A program made the translations under genes and the position numbers. 49,542 nucleotides of DNA from JBHIDJ01 sp046760105 (GTDB lineage: Bacteria; Pseudomonadota; Gammaproteobacteria; Acidiferrobacterales; SPGG2): contig JBHIDJ010000011.1 of assembly GCA_046760105.1 (NCBI GenBank), forward strand, positions 1-49,542, given 5' to 3'. Positions 6,863 through 15,750 of this stretch are shown here, in pieces (the first letter of the stretch is position 1; every line of letters starts with the position of its first letter). Under the pieces are notes generated by a model, which ran no database searches, was not told where the DNA came from, and saw nothing but the letters and a program-made list of their open reading frames with translations.

Positions 6863-7499
6863 CACGGCTGGGAACGAGAAGTACTTTCGAGACACCGGCG
6901 CGACCCGGGATGCGCGGCAGCAACTTAGCTTGCTGATCGACCTGGAACGTTGTACCGGCTGTCGAGCCTGTGAAGCCGCCTGCAAACTTGAGAACCGGTT
7001 GGCAACAGGCATCTTTCGTAACCGTGTCTACTGGATACCCCCAGCTGACAAAGAGGAACGGTTCGAATTTATGGTCAGTGTGTGTCAGCAGTGTACGCGA
7101 CCGGCATGTCTGCGTGCCTGTGGGGCTGGAGCGATTAAGAAGGATCCCACGACAGGTGTGGTGGAGATTGACGAGAAACGGTGTACGGGATGTCAGGAGT
7201 GTGTGCTTGCTTGTCCATACGGCGCGATGAGCTTTGACTATCGGCGCCATCTAGCGCAGAAGTGTGACCTGTGCGCGGATCGCAGACAGGACGGTCGGGG
7301 TGGACCGGCGTGCGCCGCTGCCTGTCCGGGGCGCGCCATCCACTTTGGCGACCGCAAGGAGCTGGCGACCCAAGCACGTGCGGCAGGACGCGAAATCCGG
7401 AACATCGATCACTTTGGCCTTGTCCCGTCCACGATCTACCTCGAACACCTTCCGCGGCAACGCAGCGATAGTCCTAGCAATGGCGATATCAAGAAATAA
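6849..7499 (+). CDS. 4Fe-4S ferredoxin-type electron-transfer subunit of a molybdopterin oxidoreductase (SoeB/PsrB-like)
   Basis: The 216-residue protein has four cysteine clusters of the DmsB/PsrB/SoeB type. The first is CTGCRACEAAC (Cys35-Cys45), then CQQCTRPACLRAC, CTGCQECVLACP and a last one with CDLCAD and CAAACPG. It would carry electrons between the catalytic subunit and the membrane subunit. There is no twin-arginine or Sec signal, so it should face the cytoplasm. The only usable start near the correct N-terminus is TTG 6849, inside the end of the broken CRP-like gene, which suggests coupling to or dependence on upstream sequence. Its 3' end overlaps the next gene by 20 bases. Confidence 0.85.
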   Translation: MHTDSTAGNEKYFRDTGATRDARQQLSLLIDLERCTGCRACEAACKLENRLATGIFRNRVYWIPPADKEERFEFMVSVCQQCTRPACLRACGAGAIKKDPTTGVVEIDEKRCTGCQECVLACPYGAMSFDYRRHLAQKCDLCADRRQDGRGGPACAAACPGRAIHFGDRKELATQARAAGREIRNIDHFGLVPSTIYLEHLPRQRSDSPSNGDIKK

Positions 7500-9909
7500 G
7501 ACGGCACCCGGTGTGGACACCACTCGGGGAGTTTATGCACCTACGGAGAATGCTGGATGGTTAAATCGTTTCGGCAGCGAATTGGGGAGAATTGCCAAGG
7601 CGGCGTTGCTCGGGCGCCCCGGGCCAGAGCAGCACCCCTATACGGCGCTCGGCAAGCCGCCGCGGGCGGATCGGGTGATCATTGGCGCCTGCCCCATATG
7701 CTTCAACAGCTGCCCGGTCAAATATCACCTCGCCGGCGACCGTCTCACTACCATCACCGGGGTCGAAACGGATCCGGTTAGTAAAGGACGGCTTTGCCCT
7801 AAGGGCCAGTTCCAGATCCAGATGTATTACTCGCCCGATCGGCTTACACGCCCACTCAAGCGTGTCGGTCCGCGTGGCGAAGACCGATTTGAGCCCATCG
7901 ATTGGGATCAGGCCCTAGATGAGGTGGCGGATCGACTGAAACGCGTTCGCGAACGCTATGGCTCCAAGGCGCTCGCGATCTTTACCGGCACGCGCTCCAG
8001 CTGGATGAACAAGGCGGGAGGAGCGGCCCTTTTCGCCGAGCTCTTCGGGACTCCGAATCAGGAGGGGACTGCCCCGCTGTGTGCGTCGGCTGCAAGCCAG
8101 GCATTCATGGTGACCCAGGGATGTGGGCCAGGTGGCAACAGCTTCACCGAGACCGATTTGGGTTCGGCGACTTATTACTTGTTGGTGGGCGACAACATGG
8201 CGGAAACCCGGCCGGTGTATTTCGGCCTTATCCATGATTGCCGTATCAACAACGGCGCGCGCATGGTGGTGGTCGACCCGCGACAATCGGCTACCGCCGC
8301 CAAAGCGGATGAATGGATCGCGATCCGCCCCGGCACAGACATGGCCCTGGCCTTGGGGATGATGTTCCATCTCGTTGAGCGAGGTCTTCTCAATACCGCG
8401 TTCCTTGAGCGACGTGTGGCGGGCTGGGAACGCCTATGCGAGTTCCTGCGTGAGATGGCCTACACACCGGCGTGGGCGGCATCGATCACCGAAATTCCGG
8501 AAACCGTCATCCGCCGGCTGGCCGAAGAGTTGGCGTCGGCCGAGCGGGCGGTGATCTTTGGAGGCAAAGGGCTAAACCAGCACACCAACGGGTTCCAGAC
8601 TAACCGGGTCTTTCACATGTTATGCCTGTTAGCCGGGCACTGGGGCCGACCGGGAGCCGGGTTTATGAACCTAAACCGCGGTCTGCCCTTGTATGCGCAT
8701 GCACCCGACGGTCGTGCGCCACAACGTGGACCAGCGCTGCGCAAATCTCCTTCAGGCTGGATCGATGCAATGGTTACGGGACGTCCTTATCCAATCAAAG
8801 CCTTTATCACTACCGGCAACCCGCTCTCCACATGGCCCGGCCAGGCAAAACTCCGCGAGGCGATGGAGCATCTCGATTTGGTGGTCTATATGGAGCTGTT
8901 CCCGCACGCAACGTCTTACTTCGCGGACTACGTTTTCCCTACCACGTCGGCGGTCGAAGCTGGGGACGTTAACCGCTCCAACGATGACCGCCGCGTTGGC
9001 TGGATCGAGAAGTGCATCGACGGACCGGGGGAGGCCCGCTCTGATCTTTATTTTTGGATCGAACTCGGCAAGCGCTTTGGCTTTGATGATGTGTTAAGAG
9101 ATGAGTACAAGAACGATCCACCCCGATTTTGGGATGAAATGATGATTAGCGCACAAGGCGTGCAAGGCCTCACGACGTCGCGCATGAAGGCAAGCCCCTC
9201 CGCCTGGATCCGCGGACCGATCCCGGAGCCTGGGGACGCCGAAGTAGAAACGCTGTTCCAGGAGGGGTCTACGTTTCCCGGCGACCCTCGGGGACGTTGC
9301 GTGCCCACCCCGACAGGCAAATTCGAAATCTGGACGGAGGCGCTGGAGGAAAGGTTCCGTCCCTACGGACTGTCTCCATTGCCGCAATTCTATACGGATC
9401 CCGACCAGCTTGTGGACCTGCCACATCTCGAGTACCTGGCGTCGGACGAGGAGGAGGGAGTACCGTCTCCGATCTGGAATGGGCAGGCGTTCACGCGGCC
9501 TGTGCGAATCGTTTCCACTCCACAAACACGTAACCCGGAGTACGACACCGAACTCATCAGTGGTCGACCGCCTGCCCCCCATTTTCACTCCTGGACCCAT
9601 TGGTTCTGGCAGGCAAACGAGATGTGGCCCGAGCAGTTTGTGATGATTCATCCCGACAAGGCCGATCAACTGGGGATACGAGACCGGGATCGGGTAATCA
9701 TTGAGAATCAACACGGCGCCATATCGGCCGTGGCATGGGTCCATCCTGGGATCCGAAAGTCAACGATTTTCGTGCCGATCGGCTGGGACGAACGGCAGAG
9801 GGGCGATCCCGCCGCGTCGGTAAACTGGTTGATTGATCACCATTTGCGCGATCCGATTTCGGATCAAACCAACATGAAGTCCCTTCTCGTGCGCTTACGC
9901 AAAGCGTGA
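7480..9909 (+). CDS. Molybdopterin oxidoreductase catalytic subunit (SoeA/PsrA-like)
   Basis: The 809-residue protein is a DMSO-reductase-family catalytic subunit. A 4Fe-4S site CPICFNSC...C (Cys71, 74, 78, 106) leads, the likely molybdenum ligand is Cys201 in the PLCASAA region, and the C-terminal molybdopterin dinucleotide-binding domain starts near TRNPEYDTELISGRP. There is no twin-arginine leader, so the enzyme should work in the cytoplasm like sulfite-oxidising SoeABC and unlike periplasmic PsrA or ArrA. The start is placed at ATG 7480, which removes an unrelated extension overlapping the FeS gene. The TauE exporter and TauD-like genes nearby make sulfite a plausible substrate, but polysulfide, thiosulfate or other oxyanions are not excluded. 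Confidence 0.85.
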   Translation: MAISRNKTAPGVDTTRGVYAPTENAGWLNRFGSELGRIAKAALLGRPGPEQHPYTALGKPPRADRVIIGACPICFNSCPVKYHLAGDRLTTITGVETDPVSKGRLCPKGQFQIQMYYSPDRLTRPLKRVGPRGEDRFEPIDWDQALDEVADRLKRVRERYGSKALAIFTGTRSSWMNKAGGAALFAELFGTPNQEGTAPLCASAASQAFMVTQGCGPGGNSFTETDLGSATYYLLVGDNMAETRPVYFGLIHDCRINNGARMVVVDPRQSATAAKADEWIAIRPGTDMALALGMMFHLVERGLLNTAFLERRVAGWERLCEFLREMAYTPAWAASITEIPETVIRRLAEELASAERAVIFGGKGLNQHTNGFQTNRVFHMLCLLAGHWGRPGAGFMNLNRGLPLYAHAPDGRAPQRGPALRKSPSGWIDAMVTGRPYPIKAFITTGNPLSTWPGQAKLREAMEHLDLVVYMELFPHATSYFADYVFPTTSAVEAGDVNRSNDDRRVGWIEKCIDGPGEARSDLYFWIELGKRFGFDDVLRDEYKNDPPRFWDEMMISAQGVQGLTTSRMKASPSAWIRGPIPEPGDAEVETLFQEGSTFPGDPRGRCVPTPTGKFEIWTEALEERFRPYGLSPLPQFYTDPDQLVDLPHLEYLASDEEEGVPSPIWNGQAFTRPVRIVSTPQTRNPEYDTELISGRPPAPHFHSWTHWFWQANEMWPEQFVMIHPDKADQLGIRDRDRVIIENQHGAISAVAWVHPGIRKSTIFVPIGWDERQRGDPAASVNWLIDHHLRDPISDQTNMKSLLVRLRKA

Positions 9910-10697
9910 TAGCACCGGAAAGCAGGCGGCTTGCGCTGTTTGCGCTTGGTCTTGCAACGCTCTGTGTGGTGTACCTGCTAGCAGGCCCGCGCTGGCTTCC
10001 GTGGGATCTTCGGCCAGGCGCCCCGTTTGCTCACGTGCTCGGGGTTATTGCCGGCCTCCTCTTGCTCGCGAGCCTGTCCTATCTACCCGTACGTCGTTCA
10101 GACACTTCGAATTGGGCCAAGCCTCGTGCCCAGCTTCTACACAGCATAGTGGGGACGATAGGTACTGCCCTCGCCATCGTGCATTCGGGAGCGTCGCTTA
10201 GAGAATGGTCTGCCCTCGTGCTGCTAGCTATCGTGGCGCTGCTTGTGACGGGGCTTTACGGTCGCGTCATCTCCCCGCTGCGGGTTGGCAACACATTCGG
10301 CCGCGCTGCCGTCCCGTATGCGCCGGTGGTCAGAGAAACGCACGCTTCGACGTATCTGGCAGAGTTAGTGGAAACCAAACGTCGACTGCTGCTGACACTG
10401 GAGCCGGACGCCAAGGAGGCGGAATTCGTGTTGAGAATGCATCACTGGGTTCGCCGGCCCCGTCTTGCTTCCCGTTACCACCGTCTCGCCCGAGCGGAGC
10501 GTCGCCAGCTGGCAGGGGTAGCGGCCAGCGGTACGCATCAGATCGGTCTTATGGAACGCCTCTGGCGCGGACTTCATCTGGTGTTTGCCGTGCTCTTTGT
10601 TGTAGGCCTGCTCGCCCATGTGATTACGACTGTCTTCTTTGCTGGCTACGTGGCAGACGGGCGGGAAATCTACTGGTGGCATTTGACACAGTGGTGA
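9906..10697 (+). CDS. Membrane cytochrome b-like anchor subunit of the molybdopterin oxidoreductase
   Basis: The 263-residue protein has about five membrane helices (roughly residues 9-27, 41-60, 76-96, 100-120 and 222-246). Two helices each carry histidines 14 residues apart: His79/His93 in LLHSIVGTIGTALAIVHSG and His224/His238 in GLHLVFAVLFVVGLLAH. Such spacing suits two stacked b haems crossing the membrane, as in ferric-reductase/b561-type cytochromes, and differs from the NrfD/DmsC-type anchors of known Psr and Soe complexes. It should pass electrons to or from quinone. GTG 9906 overlaps the TGA stop of the catalytic subunit (GTGA), implying translational coupling. The family call is by topology and His pattern only. 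Confidence 0.65.
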   Translation: MIAPESRRLALFALGLATLCVVYLLAGPRWLPWDLRPGAPFAHVLGVIAGLLLLASLSYLPVRRSDTSNWAKPRAQLLHSIVGTIGTALAIVHSGASLREWSALVLLAIVALLVTGLYGRVISPLRVGNTFGRAAVPYAPVVRETHASTYLAELVETKRRLLLTLEPDAKEAEFVLRMHHWVRRPRLASRYHRLARAERRQLAGVAASGTHQIGLMERLWRGLHLVFAVLFVVGLLAHVITTVFFAGYVADGREIYWWHLTQW

Positions 10698-10725
10698 CCG
10701 GCGTGTGCTTATAGCCCGACTCCAT

Positions 10726-11475
10726 CTAAGAAACGACACGCCCAATCAAGCTCAAACCGGTAAGTACTAACATCGCCAATAAGCCCTTGCGAAATGTCTC
10801 CTGGTTGAGTCGTCTTCTCAGCAACTGGCCAAGCGGAACTCCCAGCATCAAAGGCACAGTCGCAAGTGCCGACCACAGCAGCTCTTTTCCGCCCATCACA
10901 CCGAACGTTCCAAGCGCAAACGTGAGCGGAATTACGCTGCAAAGATAGAGTCCAGCAATCGTGCCGACGAACTCGTCCTTAGGCAACCTAAGCGCGGCAA
11001 GAAACATGACAAGCGGGGGTCCGGCGATCGTCGACACGCCGCCCAAGACGCCGCTCGCTAATCCCACAATAAGACCCAACCACCGTTCCACTTGCACGCG
11101 TACTTGGAAATCCGCCCTAATGAAACCCGTGAGCGAAAAGACAATCACGATCGAGCCGATTATTGCGTAAAGCACCCGCGGATCGGTCAGTGTGAGAATC
11201 TTGACGCCGATAAACGTGCCGATGATCATCGTAATAATCAGCAGCCGAAATCGGCGAAGCGTTGCGAGAAATTGCCCGCCGTATAGGGCCTGCCAGGAGT
11301 TGGCGACGAGAATCGGGATTGGCATCAGCGCGACCGCTTGCGGCACCGGCATGACAAGCGCAAGCAACGGAACCGCGACGAGCGGAAGGCCGATGCCAAG
11401 AACACCCTTTACGACGCCCGTCAGTACGAGCGCGATGCTGCACCAAAGAAGCATGAAGGCCGTCAGCTCGATCAA
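10726..11475 (-). CDS. tauE: TauE/SafE-family sulfite/organosulfonate exporter
   Basis: The 249-residue integral membrane protein has about eight helices and the family pattern of two related halves: GVVKGVLGIGLPLVAVPLLAL at the N-terminus and GLASGVLGGVSTIAGPPLVMF in the middle. TauE/SafE proteins export sulfite, sulfoacetate or related anions, and other members have different substrates. It is the last gene of the seven-gene operon starting at 18248 and follows the MFS gene after 63 bases. The start is TTG 11475, or ATG 21 bases inside. Position next to a possible sulfite-oxidising complex supports, but does not prove, a sulfite role. Confidence 0.8.
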   Translation of the reverse strand: MIELTAFMLLWCSIALVLTGVVKGVLGIGLPLVAVPLLALVMPVPQAVALMPIPILVANSWQALYGGQFLATLRRFRLLIITMIIGTFIGVKILTLTDPRVLYAIIGSIVIVFSLTGFIRADFQVRVQVERWLGLIVGLASGVLGGVSTIAGPPLVMFLAALRLPKDEFVGTIAGLYLCSVIPLTFALGTFGVMGGKELLWSALATVPLMLGVPLGQLLRRRLNQETFRKGLLAMLVLTGLSLIGRVVS

Positions 11476-11538
11476 GGGTCGACTACCGTTGTCAACATAT
11501 GCAAACAGCGAAGCGTTCGTAGCGGTGACGACTGGAGC

Positions 11539-12750
11539 CTATGTCAACTCCCTGCGCGCGGCGGCGAGCGACGACGTCAGCAACTGACAAAGGGGAGCAG
11601 CGGTCAATACCACGAGGCCGACTATCATAAGAGTTGTCGTCACCCCGGCGAGGTCGCTGATCACGCCATAGACGAGCGGGGCCGCCGCGCTCGCTGCGAT
11701 CCCGATGGTGTAAAACAAGCCAAACGCTCGTGACTGACGTTCGGGGGCGGTGAATTCGGCAACGGTGCCATACAGCACCGAGGAGGTGCCGTTCAGCGCG
11801 AAACCAACGACAGGAAGAAAAACAAGCGTGGCGTCAAGGGATAAAACCAGAACCAGCAGTATGCCACCACCAGTGATCAGCTCGGTGAGAATCGCAGTAC
11901 GCACAATGCCGAAGCGAGCCGCACCGAGACCGCAGAGCACCTTGCCAGCGGCGCCGCCGGCAAAGACCAACGCCAATGCGAAGCCTACCGTCTTCACTTC
12001 CGCCCCCTTTGCGATTAACAGAAACGGAAGGAAGGTAAGAAACGCCGTGCGCGTGGAGGAGTCGATAACACCGATCACTGACAGCACTTGGAAGCCCCGG
12101 CGATGACGGATACCCCATCCGAGTTGCGCTGTCGTAGCGACGTGCTCCTGCGCCAGCGTCGGTCGTGCTCCAGCGGCGAGCGCCTTCAGCACGAAGAAGA
12201 TCCCAAAGGCAGCAGCGACACCGAGGGCGCCATAGGCCATCGCACTGCCGCGCCAGCCAATGGCGGCCACGCCCAAGGCAACGAGTGCCGGTACCGCAAC
12301 CTTGCCGAGGTCACCGGTGAAATTGTACGTGCCAAGAGCGGCGCGGCGCGCGCCATTGGCGTACGTCCTCGCTACTAACGCCGAGCAGAGCGGGTGCTGG
12401 GTGGCCGACCCTAACCCCGCGAACAGCAAGCAAACGAGCAGCGCAAGGAATCCGCTGGCGAAACCGAGGGCAATGAAGCTCAACCCCGTGATCACGGTGC
12501 CTATCGCGAGCAGTCCGCGCTCACCTACTCTTTCAGCTAAGAATCCTGCCGGTAGCTGGAGGCTCGAGAGCGCTCCCGAATAAACCGTCTTCAAGATTCC
12601 AACCTGCGTCAGCGAAAGCCCGAACGCCTGCGCCCAAACGGGAAAGAGCACGAAGAGCGCATCGGAAAATCCATCGTGTATAAAGTGGGTGGTACCACAG
12701 GTTGCCAGCGTGGCACGCGCGCGGTTTCCTTCTCTTTGGTTGGCAGTCAC
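11539..12750 (-). CDS. MFS-family transporter
   Basis: The 403-residue protein has twelve hydrophobic segments in two six-helix halves, with the MFS loop 2-3 motif seen as GFLAERVGERGLLAIG. The N-terminus (THFIHDGFSDALFVLFPVW) recalls the fosmidomycin-resistance (Fsr)-type branch. The substrate is unknown. In the operon context it could import the compound activated by the adjacent CoA ligase, playing the part SauU plays for sulfoacetate. GTG 12750 overlaps the stop of the upstream quinone oxidoreductase gene by four bases, so the two are translationally coupled. Confidence 0.75.
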   Translation of the reverse strand: MTANQREGNRARATLATCGTTHFIHDGFSDALFVLFPVWAQAFGLSLTQVGILKTVYSGALSSLQLPAGFLAERVGERGLLAIGTVITGLSFIALGFASGFLALLVCLLFAGLGSATQHPLCSALVARTYANGARRAALGTYNFTGDLGKVAVPALVALGVAAIGWRGSAMAYGALGVAAAFGIFFVLKALAAGARPTLAQEHVATTAQLGWGIRHRRGFQVLSVIGVIDSSTRTAFLTFLPFLLIAKGAEVKTVGFALALVFAGGAAGKVLCGLGAARFGIVRTAILTELITGGGILLVLVLSLDATLVFLPVVGFALNGTSSVLYGTVAEFTAPERQSRAFGLFYTIGIAASAAAPLVYGVISDLAGVTTTLMIVGLVVLTAAPLCQLLTSSLAAARRELT

Positions 12751-13733
12751 GACACCTCGAGCAGCAGCTTGCCTTTGGTCTGCCTGTCCTCGATGGCGGC
12801 GTGTGCCTCGGCGGCCCTGTTCAACGGAAAGATGTGGTCGATGGTTACTTTTAGACGTCTGCTGGTAAAGGCTGCGAATAGATCGGCTGCGCGCCCGTTG
12901 ATCTCAGCGGCGTTGGCCATGTAGTGCGCGAGGTGTGGTCGCGTAAAGAACGCAGAGCCGGCTTCGGCCAGATCCAACGGCTTGATGCTTTCTACCATCC
13001 CGGAACTGCCTCCGAAGTTTGCACACACACCGCGCGGCTTAAGGCAGCGAATGCTGCGCGCGATCGTTTCTTTGCCCACGGAATCATAGACCACATCGAC
13101 GCCATGACCATCTGTTGCATCCATTATCACTTCGCGAAAGTCCACTTCCCGATAGAGGATAGGTTCGGCGCCTAGGTTTCGCACGATCTCCGCCTTTTCC
13201 GGACTGCCCACTGTTGTTAACACTCTGGCACCCCGCAGCTGGGCGAGTTGTATGAACAGTTGGCCGACCCCGCCTGCTCCGGCGTGAAATAGACACGTGT
13301 GATGCGGGCCCAGGGGAAATAGCGAATGGGAAAGATAGTGTGCCGTACAACCCTGCAGCATGAGGGTTGTAGCACTGTCGAGGGGGATAGGGTCGGGTAC
13401 CTTTACTAGCTTCCACGCCGGTACGATCGCGTATTGTGCATAGCTACCACGGCTCAGACAGTAGGCGACACGATCACTCGGTTTTACGTTATCAACACCG
13501 GGCCCTACTGCTTCCACCGTGCCACCACCTTCCATCCCGAGAGTGATCGGCAACTCTGAACCGTACGTATCAGAATGGCGATACTCGCCTTTGCGCACGT
13601 AGACGTCGATGAAGTTCACGCCGGCGTAGCGAAGATGCACCAGCGCCTCACCCACGCCGGGCTCCGGCGTGGGTATGTCGACTAGTGTCAAGCGGTGCCG
13701 GTCACCGTAATCGAAGATCTGGACGGCTTGCAT
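12747..13733 (-). CDS. NAD(P)H:quinone oxidoreductase, zinc-independent MDR family
   Basis: The 328-residue protein is a quinone oxidoreductase of the medium-chain dehydrogenase/reductase superfamily. It has an N-terminal GroES-like fold (GVNFIDVYVRKGEY, GMEGGGTVEAVG) and a Rossmann domain with the HAGAGGVGQLFIQLA nucleotide-binding motif (about residues 150-164). The cysteine/histidine zinc-binding set of alcohol dehydrogenases is lacking. The length is normal for QorA (about 327). It would reduce quinones or alpha,beta-unsaturated carbonyls with NADPH. It lies between the CoA ligase genes and the MFS gene in one operon, so it may act on an enone-type intermediate of the same pathway, though this is speculative. 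Confidence 0.8.
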   Translation of the reverse strand: MQAVQIFDYGDRHRLTLVDIPTPEPGVGEALVHLRYAGVNFIDVYVRKGEYRHSDTYGSELPITLGMEGGGTVEAVGPGVDNVKPSDRVAYCLSRGSYAQYAIVPAWKLVKVPDPIPLDSATTLMLQGCTAHYLSHSLFPLGPHHTCLFHAGAGGVGQLFIQLAQLRGARVLTTVGSPEKAEIVRNLGAEPILYREVDFREVIMDATDGHGVDVVYDSVGKETIARSIRCLKPRGVCANFGGSSGMVESIKPLDLAEAGSAFFTRPHLAHYMANAAEINGRAADLFAAFTSRRLKVTIDHIFPLNRAAEAHAAIEDRQTKGKLLLEVS

Positions 13734-13749
13734 AGGTGGGGGATTGTCT

Positions 13750-14622
13750 TCACGCGCTCAGCGCATCTGACACCGCCGTGCCGACCGCGGAGGGGGTGTC
13801 GAGCACAGTGACCCCGGCCGTCTCGAGCGCGCGTCGCTTTGACTTATAGGATCCGTACGCGCCCATCACGATCGCACCGGCGTGACCCATACGCTTACCG
13901 GGCGGTGAGGCGCTGCCCGCAACAAAGGCGACCACCGGCTTTTTCATCCCGGCCGCATACTCTGCCGCCTGTTCTTCAAACGCGCCGCCAATCTCGCCGA
14001 TGATAACGACCGCGTCAGTGCGTGTGTCCTTGTCGAAGTCTTGCAACGCATCGTGCGTGGTGGTGCCCAGAATCGGATCACCGCCGATACCGATAAAAGC
14101 AGACTGACCGAATCCGGCGCGTACAAGATTCAGACACGCCAACGTACCGAGGCTCCCACTACGTGAAATCACACCGATCGCGCCCACGCGGAATACTCGA
14201 TCGTTGAAGGCGGGAATGAACCCGACGAAACATTCCCCGGGCGTCACTAAACCCGCGGTATTGGGACCCAGCACGCGAACGCCGTTATCACGCGCTGACG
14301 CCAACAGATACATCACGTCTTGCACGGGTATGTGCTCGGTGAGGATGACGAGTTTCTTTGCACCGGCATCAATAGCATCGAGTGCTGCAGCCCGCGCCGC
14401 TGGTGGTGGAATAAACAAGACCGATACGTCAAAACCTTTCGCCTCCATCGCCTCGCGAGGGCTGCCAAATACCGACACACCGAGGTGAGTGATGCCGGCC
14501 TTCTTCGGATTTACACCGCCCACGATCTTCGTGCCGTACGCCTGCATGCGCTCGGTCCAAAACGTCGCCTGGCGGCCGGTGATCCCCTGCACGAGTACCC
14601 TTTCCTCGCCACGCACGATCAT
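13750..14622 (-). CDS. ADP-forming acyl-CoA ligase, alpha subunit (SucD-like paralogue)
   Basis: The 290-residue protein matches succinyl-CoA synthetase alpha: an N-terminal CoA-binding Rossmann fold (VQGITGRQATFWTERM), a SRSGSLGTLA segment, and the phosphohistidine site MGHAGAIV (His247). It is clearly distinct from the housekeeping SucD at 47161-48036. ATG 14622 overlaps the beta-subunit stop (ATGA). Paralogous pairs activate other carboxylates, for example malate (MtkAB) or sulfoacetate (SauCD). The operon partner, an acylating aldehyde dehydrogenase, suggests the CoA ester is reduced to an aldehyde, or the reverse with ATP gain. Which acid is used cannot be read from the sequence. Confidence 0.85.
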   Translation of the reverse strand: MIVRGEERVLVQGITGRQATFWTERMQAYGTKIVGGVNPKKAGITHLGVSVFGSPREAMEAKGFDVSVLFIPPPAARAAALDAIDAGAKKLVILTEHIPVQDVMYLLASARDNGVRVLGPNTAGLVTPGECFVGFIPAFNDRVFRVGAIGVISRSGSLGTLACLNLVRAGFGQSAFIGIGGDPILGTTTHDALQDFDKDTRTDAVVIIGEIGGAFEEQAAEYAAGMKKPVVAFVAGSASPPGKRMGHAGAIVMGAYGSYKSKRRALETAGVTVLDTPSAVGTAVSDALSA

Positions 14623-15743
14623 GTCGCAGCCTCCACTGCAGCTCGTACCGCGTCGTCCAGGGCATCAAACGGCTCAATAGCCAGCCGTTCACGCAACATC
14701 TGCACCGCCTCGTCCTCTCCGGTACCGTGCACAGTAAAAAAGACGGGTACCGTCGGCTTGAGCACCTCCCATGCCGCAATAACACCCTCCATCATCACGT
14801 CGGTGCGCGCCACTGCACCACAAAAGTTGACCAGTACACTTTTCACGCGTGGGTTGGCAAGCACCAACTCAAGCGCCGGTTCAGCTTTAACGTACGCATC
14901 GCCACCAATCTCGAGGAAATTGGCCGGCGCACCGCCGTGATAGCTGACAACATCAAGGGTTGTCATCGTCAGTCCAGCGCCATTGGCCAGCACACCTACA
15001 TTGCCATCGAGTTCGATGTAGCGCAGCCCGACCTCACGGCTCCGCCGTTCAAGCTCCGTCATCGGTTCAGGCGTCCCATGCTTTGCTAATACCGGCTGAC
15101 GTTGAATCGCAGAGTCGTCGAGCACGAACTTACAATCGAGCGCCACGAGCTCACCACGCTCGGTCACCACAAGTGGATTAATCTCCAAGAGTTCGGCATC
15201 GCACTTGTGATACACCTGATAGAGCTTCACCAACAACTCTGTAAGCGGATGCTCCGCACCCTCTAGCTGCAGGCCTTGGATCAATCCTTGCGCGTCCGTT
15301 TCATCAAACCCAACGCGGATATCGACGGGTTTGCGCCGTACCGCGTCCGGCTGCGTGACGGCCGCCTCCTCGATATCCATCCCACCGAGGGTAGAGAAAA
15401 GCACGAGCGGGCTCTTCGACACCGGGTCGTTTAAAACTGCCGCATAGAACTCTTGCTTGATCGCCGCCTGCTCCTCAACGAGCACGCGTTCAACCCGATG
15501 ACCACTGATCTCCATGCCGAGGATGTCTTCTGCCGCGGCCTTGGCCTGCTCGGGGTTGCTGACTACCCGCACGCCACCGGCCTTTCCGCGTTTGCCAGCC
15601 GGAACTTGCGCCTTGATCACCGCGGGCCCGAGCGCCTGTGCCGCTTGCGTCGCATCATCGACGGTGCTTGCCACAATGCCTTTGGGGGTTGCGATGCCGG
15701 CCTCGGAAAGAAGCGGCTTTGCCGCGTGTTCCTCAAAGTTCAT
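14619..15743 (-). CDS. ADP-forming acyl-CoA ligase, beta subunit (SucC-like paralogue)
   Basis: The 374-residue protein has the ATP-grasp domain of succinyl-CoA synthetase beta (AGKRGKAGGVRVVSNPEQA near residues 48-66, then ELLEINPLVVTERGELVALDCKF), followed by the C-terminal ligase domain (GNVGVLANGAGLTMTTLDVV). It is slightly shorter than the housekeeping SucC in this window (390) and differs throughout. With the alpha subunit next to it, it would phosphorylate the alpha-subunit histidine and bind the carboxylate. Malate thiokinase is an alternative identity, but no malyl-CoA lyase lies nearby, which weakens that reading. Confidence 0.85.
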   Translation of the reverse strand: MNFEEHAAKPLLSEAGIATPKGIVASTVDDATQAAQALGPAVIKAQVPAGKRGKAGGVRVVSNPEQAKAAAEDILGMEISGHRVERVLVEEQAAIKQEFYAAVLNDPVSKSPLVLFSTLGGMDIEEAAVTQPDAVRRKPVDIRVGFDETDAQGLIQGLQLEGAEHPLTELLVKLYQVYHKCDAELLEINPLVVTERGELVALDCKFVLDDSAIQRQPVLAKHGTPEPMTELERRSREVGLRYIELDGNVGVLANGAGLTMTTLDVVSYHGGAPANFLEIGGDAYVKAEPALELVLANPRVKSVLVNFCGAVARTDVMMEGVIAAWEVLKPTVPVFFTVHGTGEDEAVQMLRERLAIEPFDALDDAVRAAVEAAT

Positions 15744-15750
15744 CGGACGC

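Noticed and set aside
7264..7479. A longer start for the molybdenum catalytic subunit
   Set aside because: The extra 72 residues overlap the FeS gene in another frame and do not resemble a family N-terminus; ATG 7480 is a better start.
13750..15743. Reading the CoA ligase pair as malate thiokinase (MtkAB) of a serine-cycle-like route
   Set aside because: No malyl-CoA lyase, hydroxypyruvate reductase or glyoxylate-related gene is adjacent. Kept only as an alternative.
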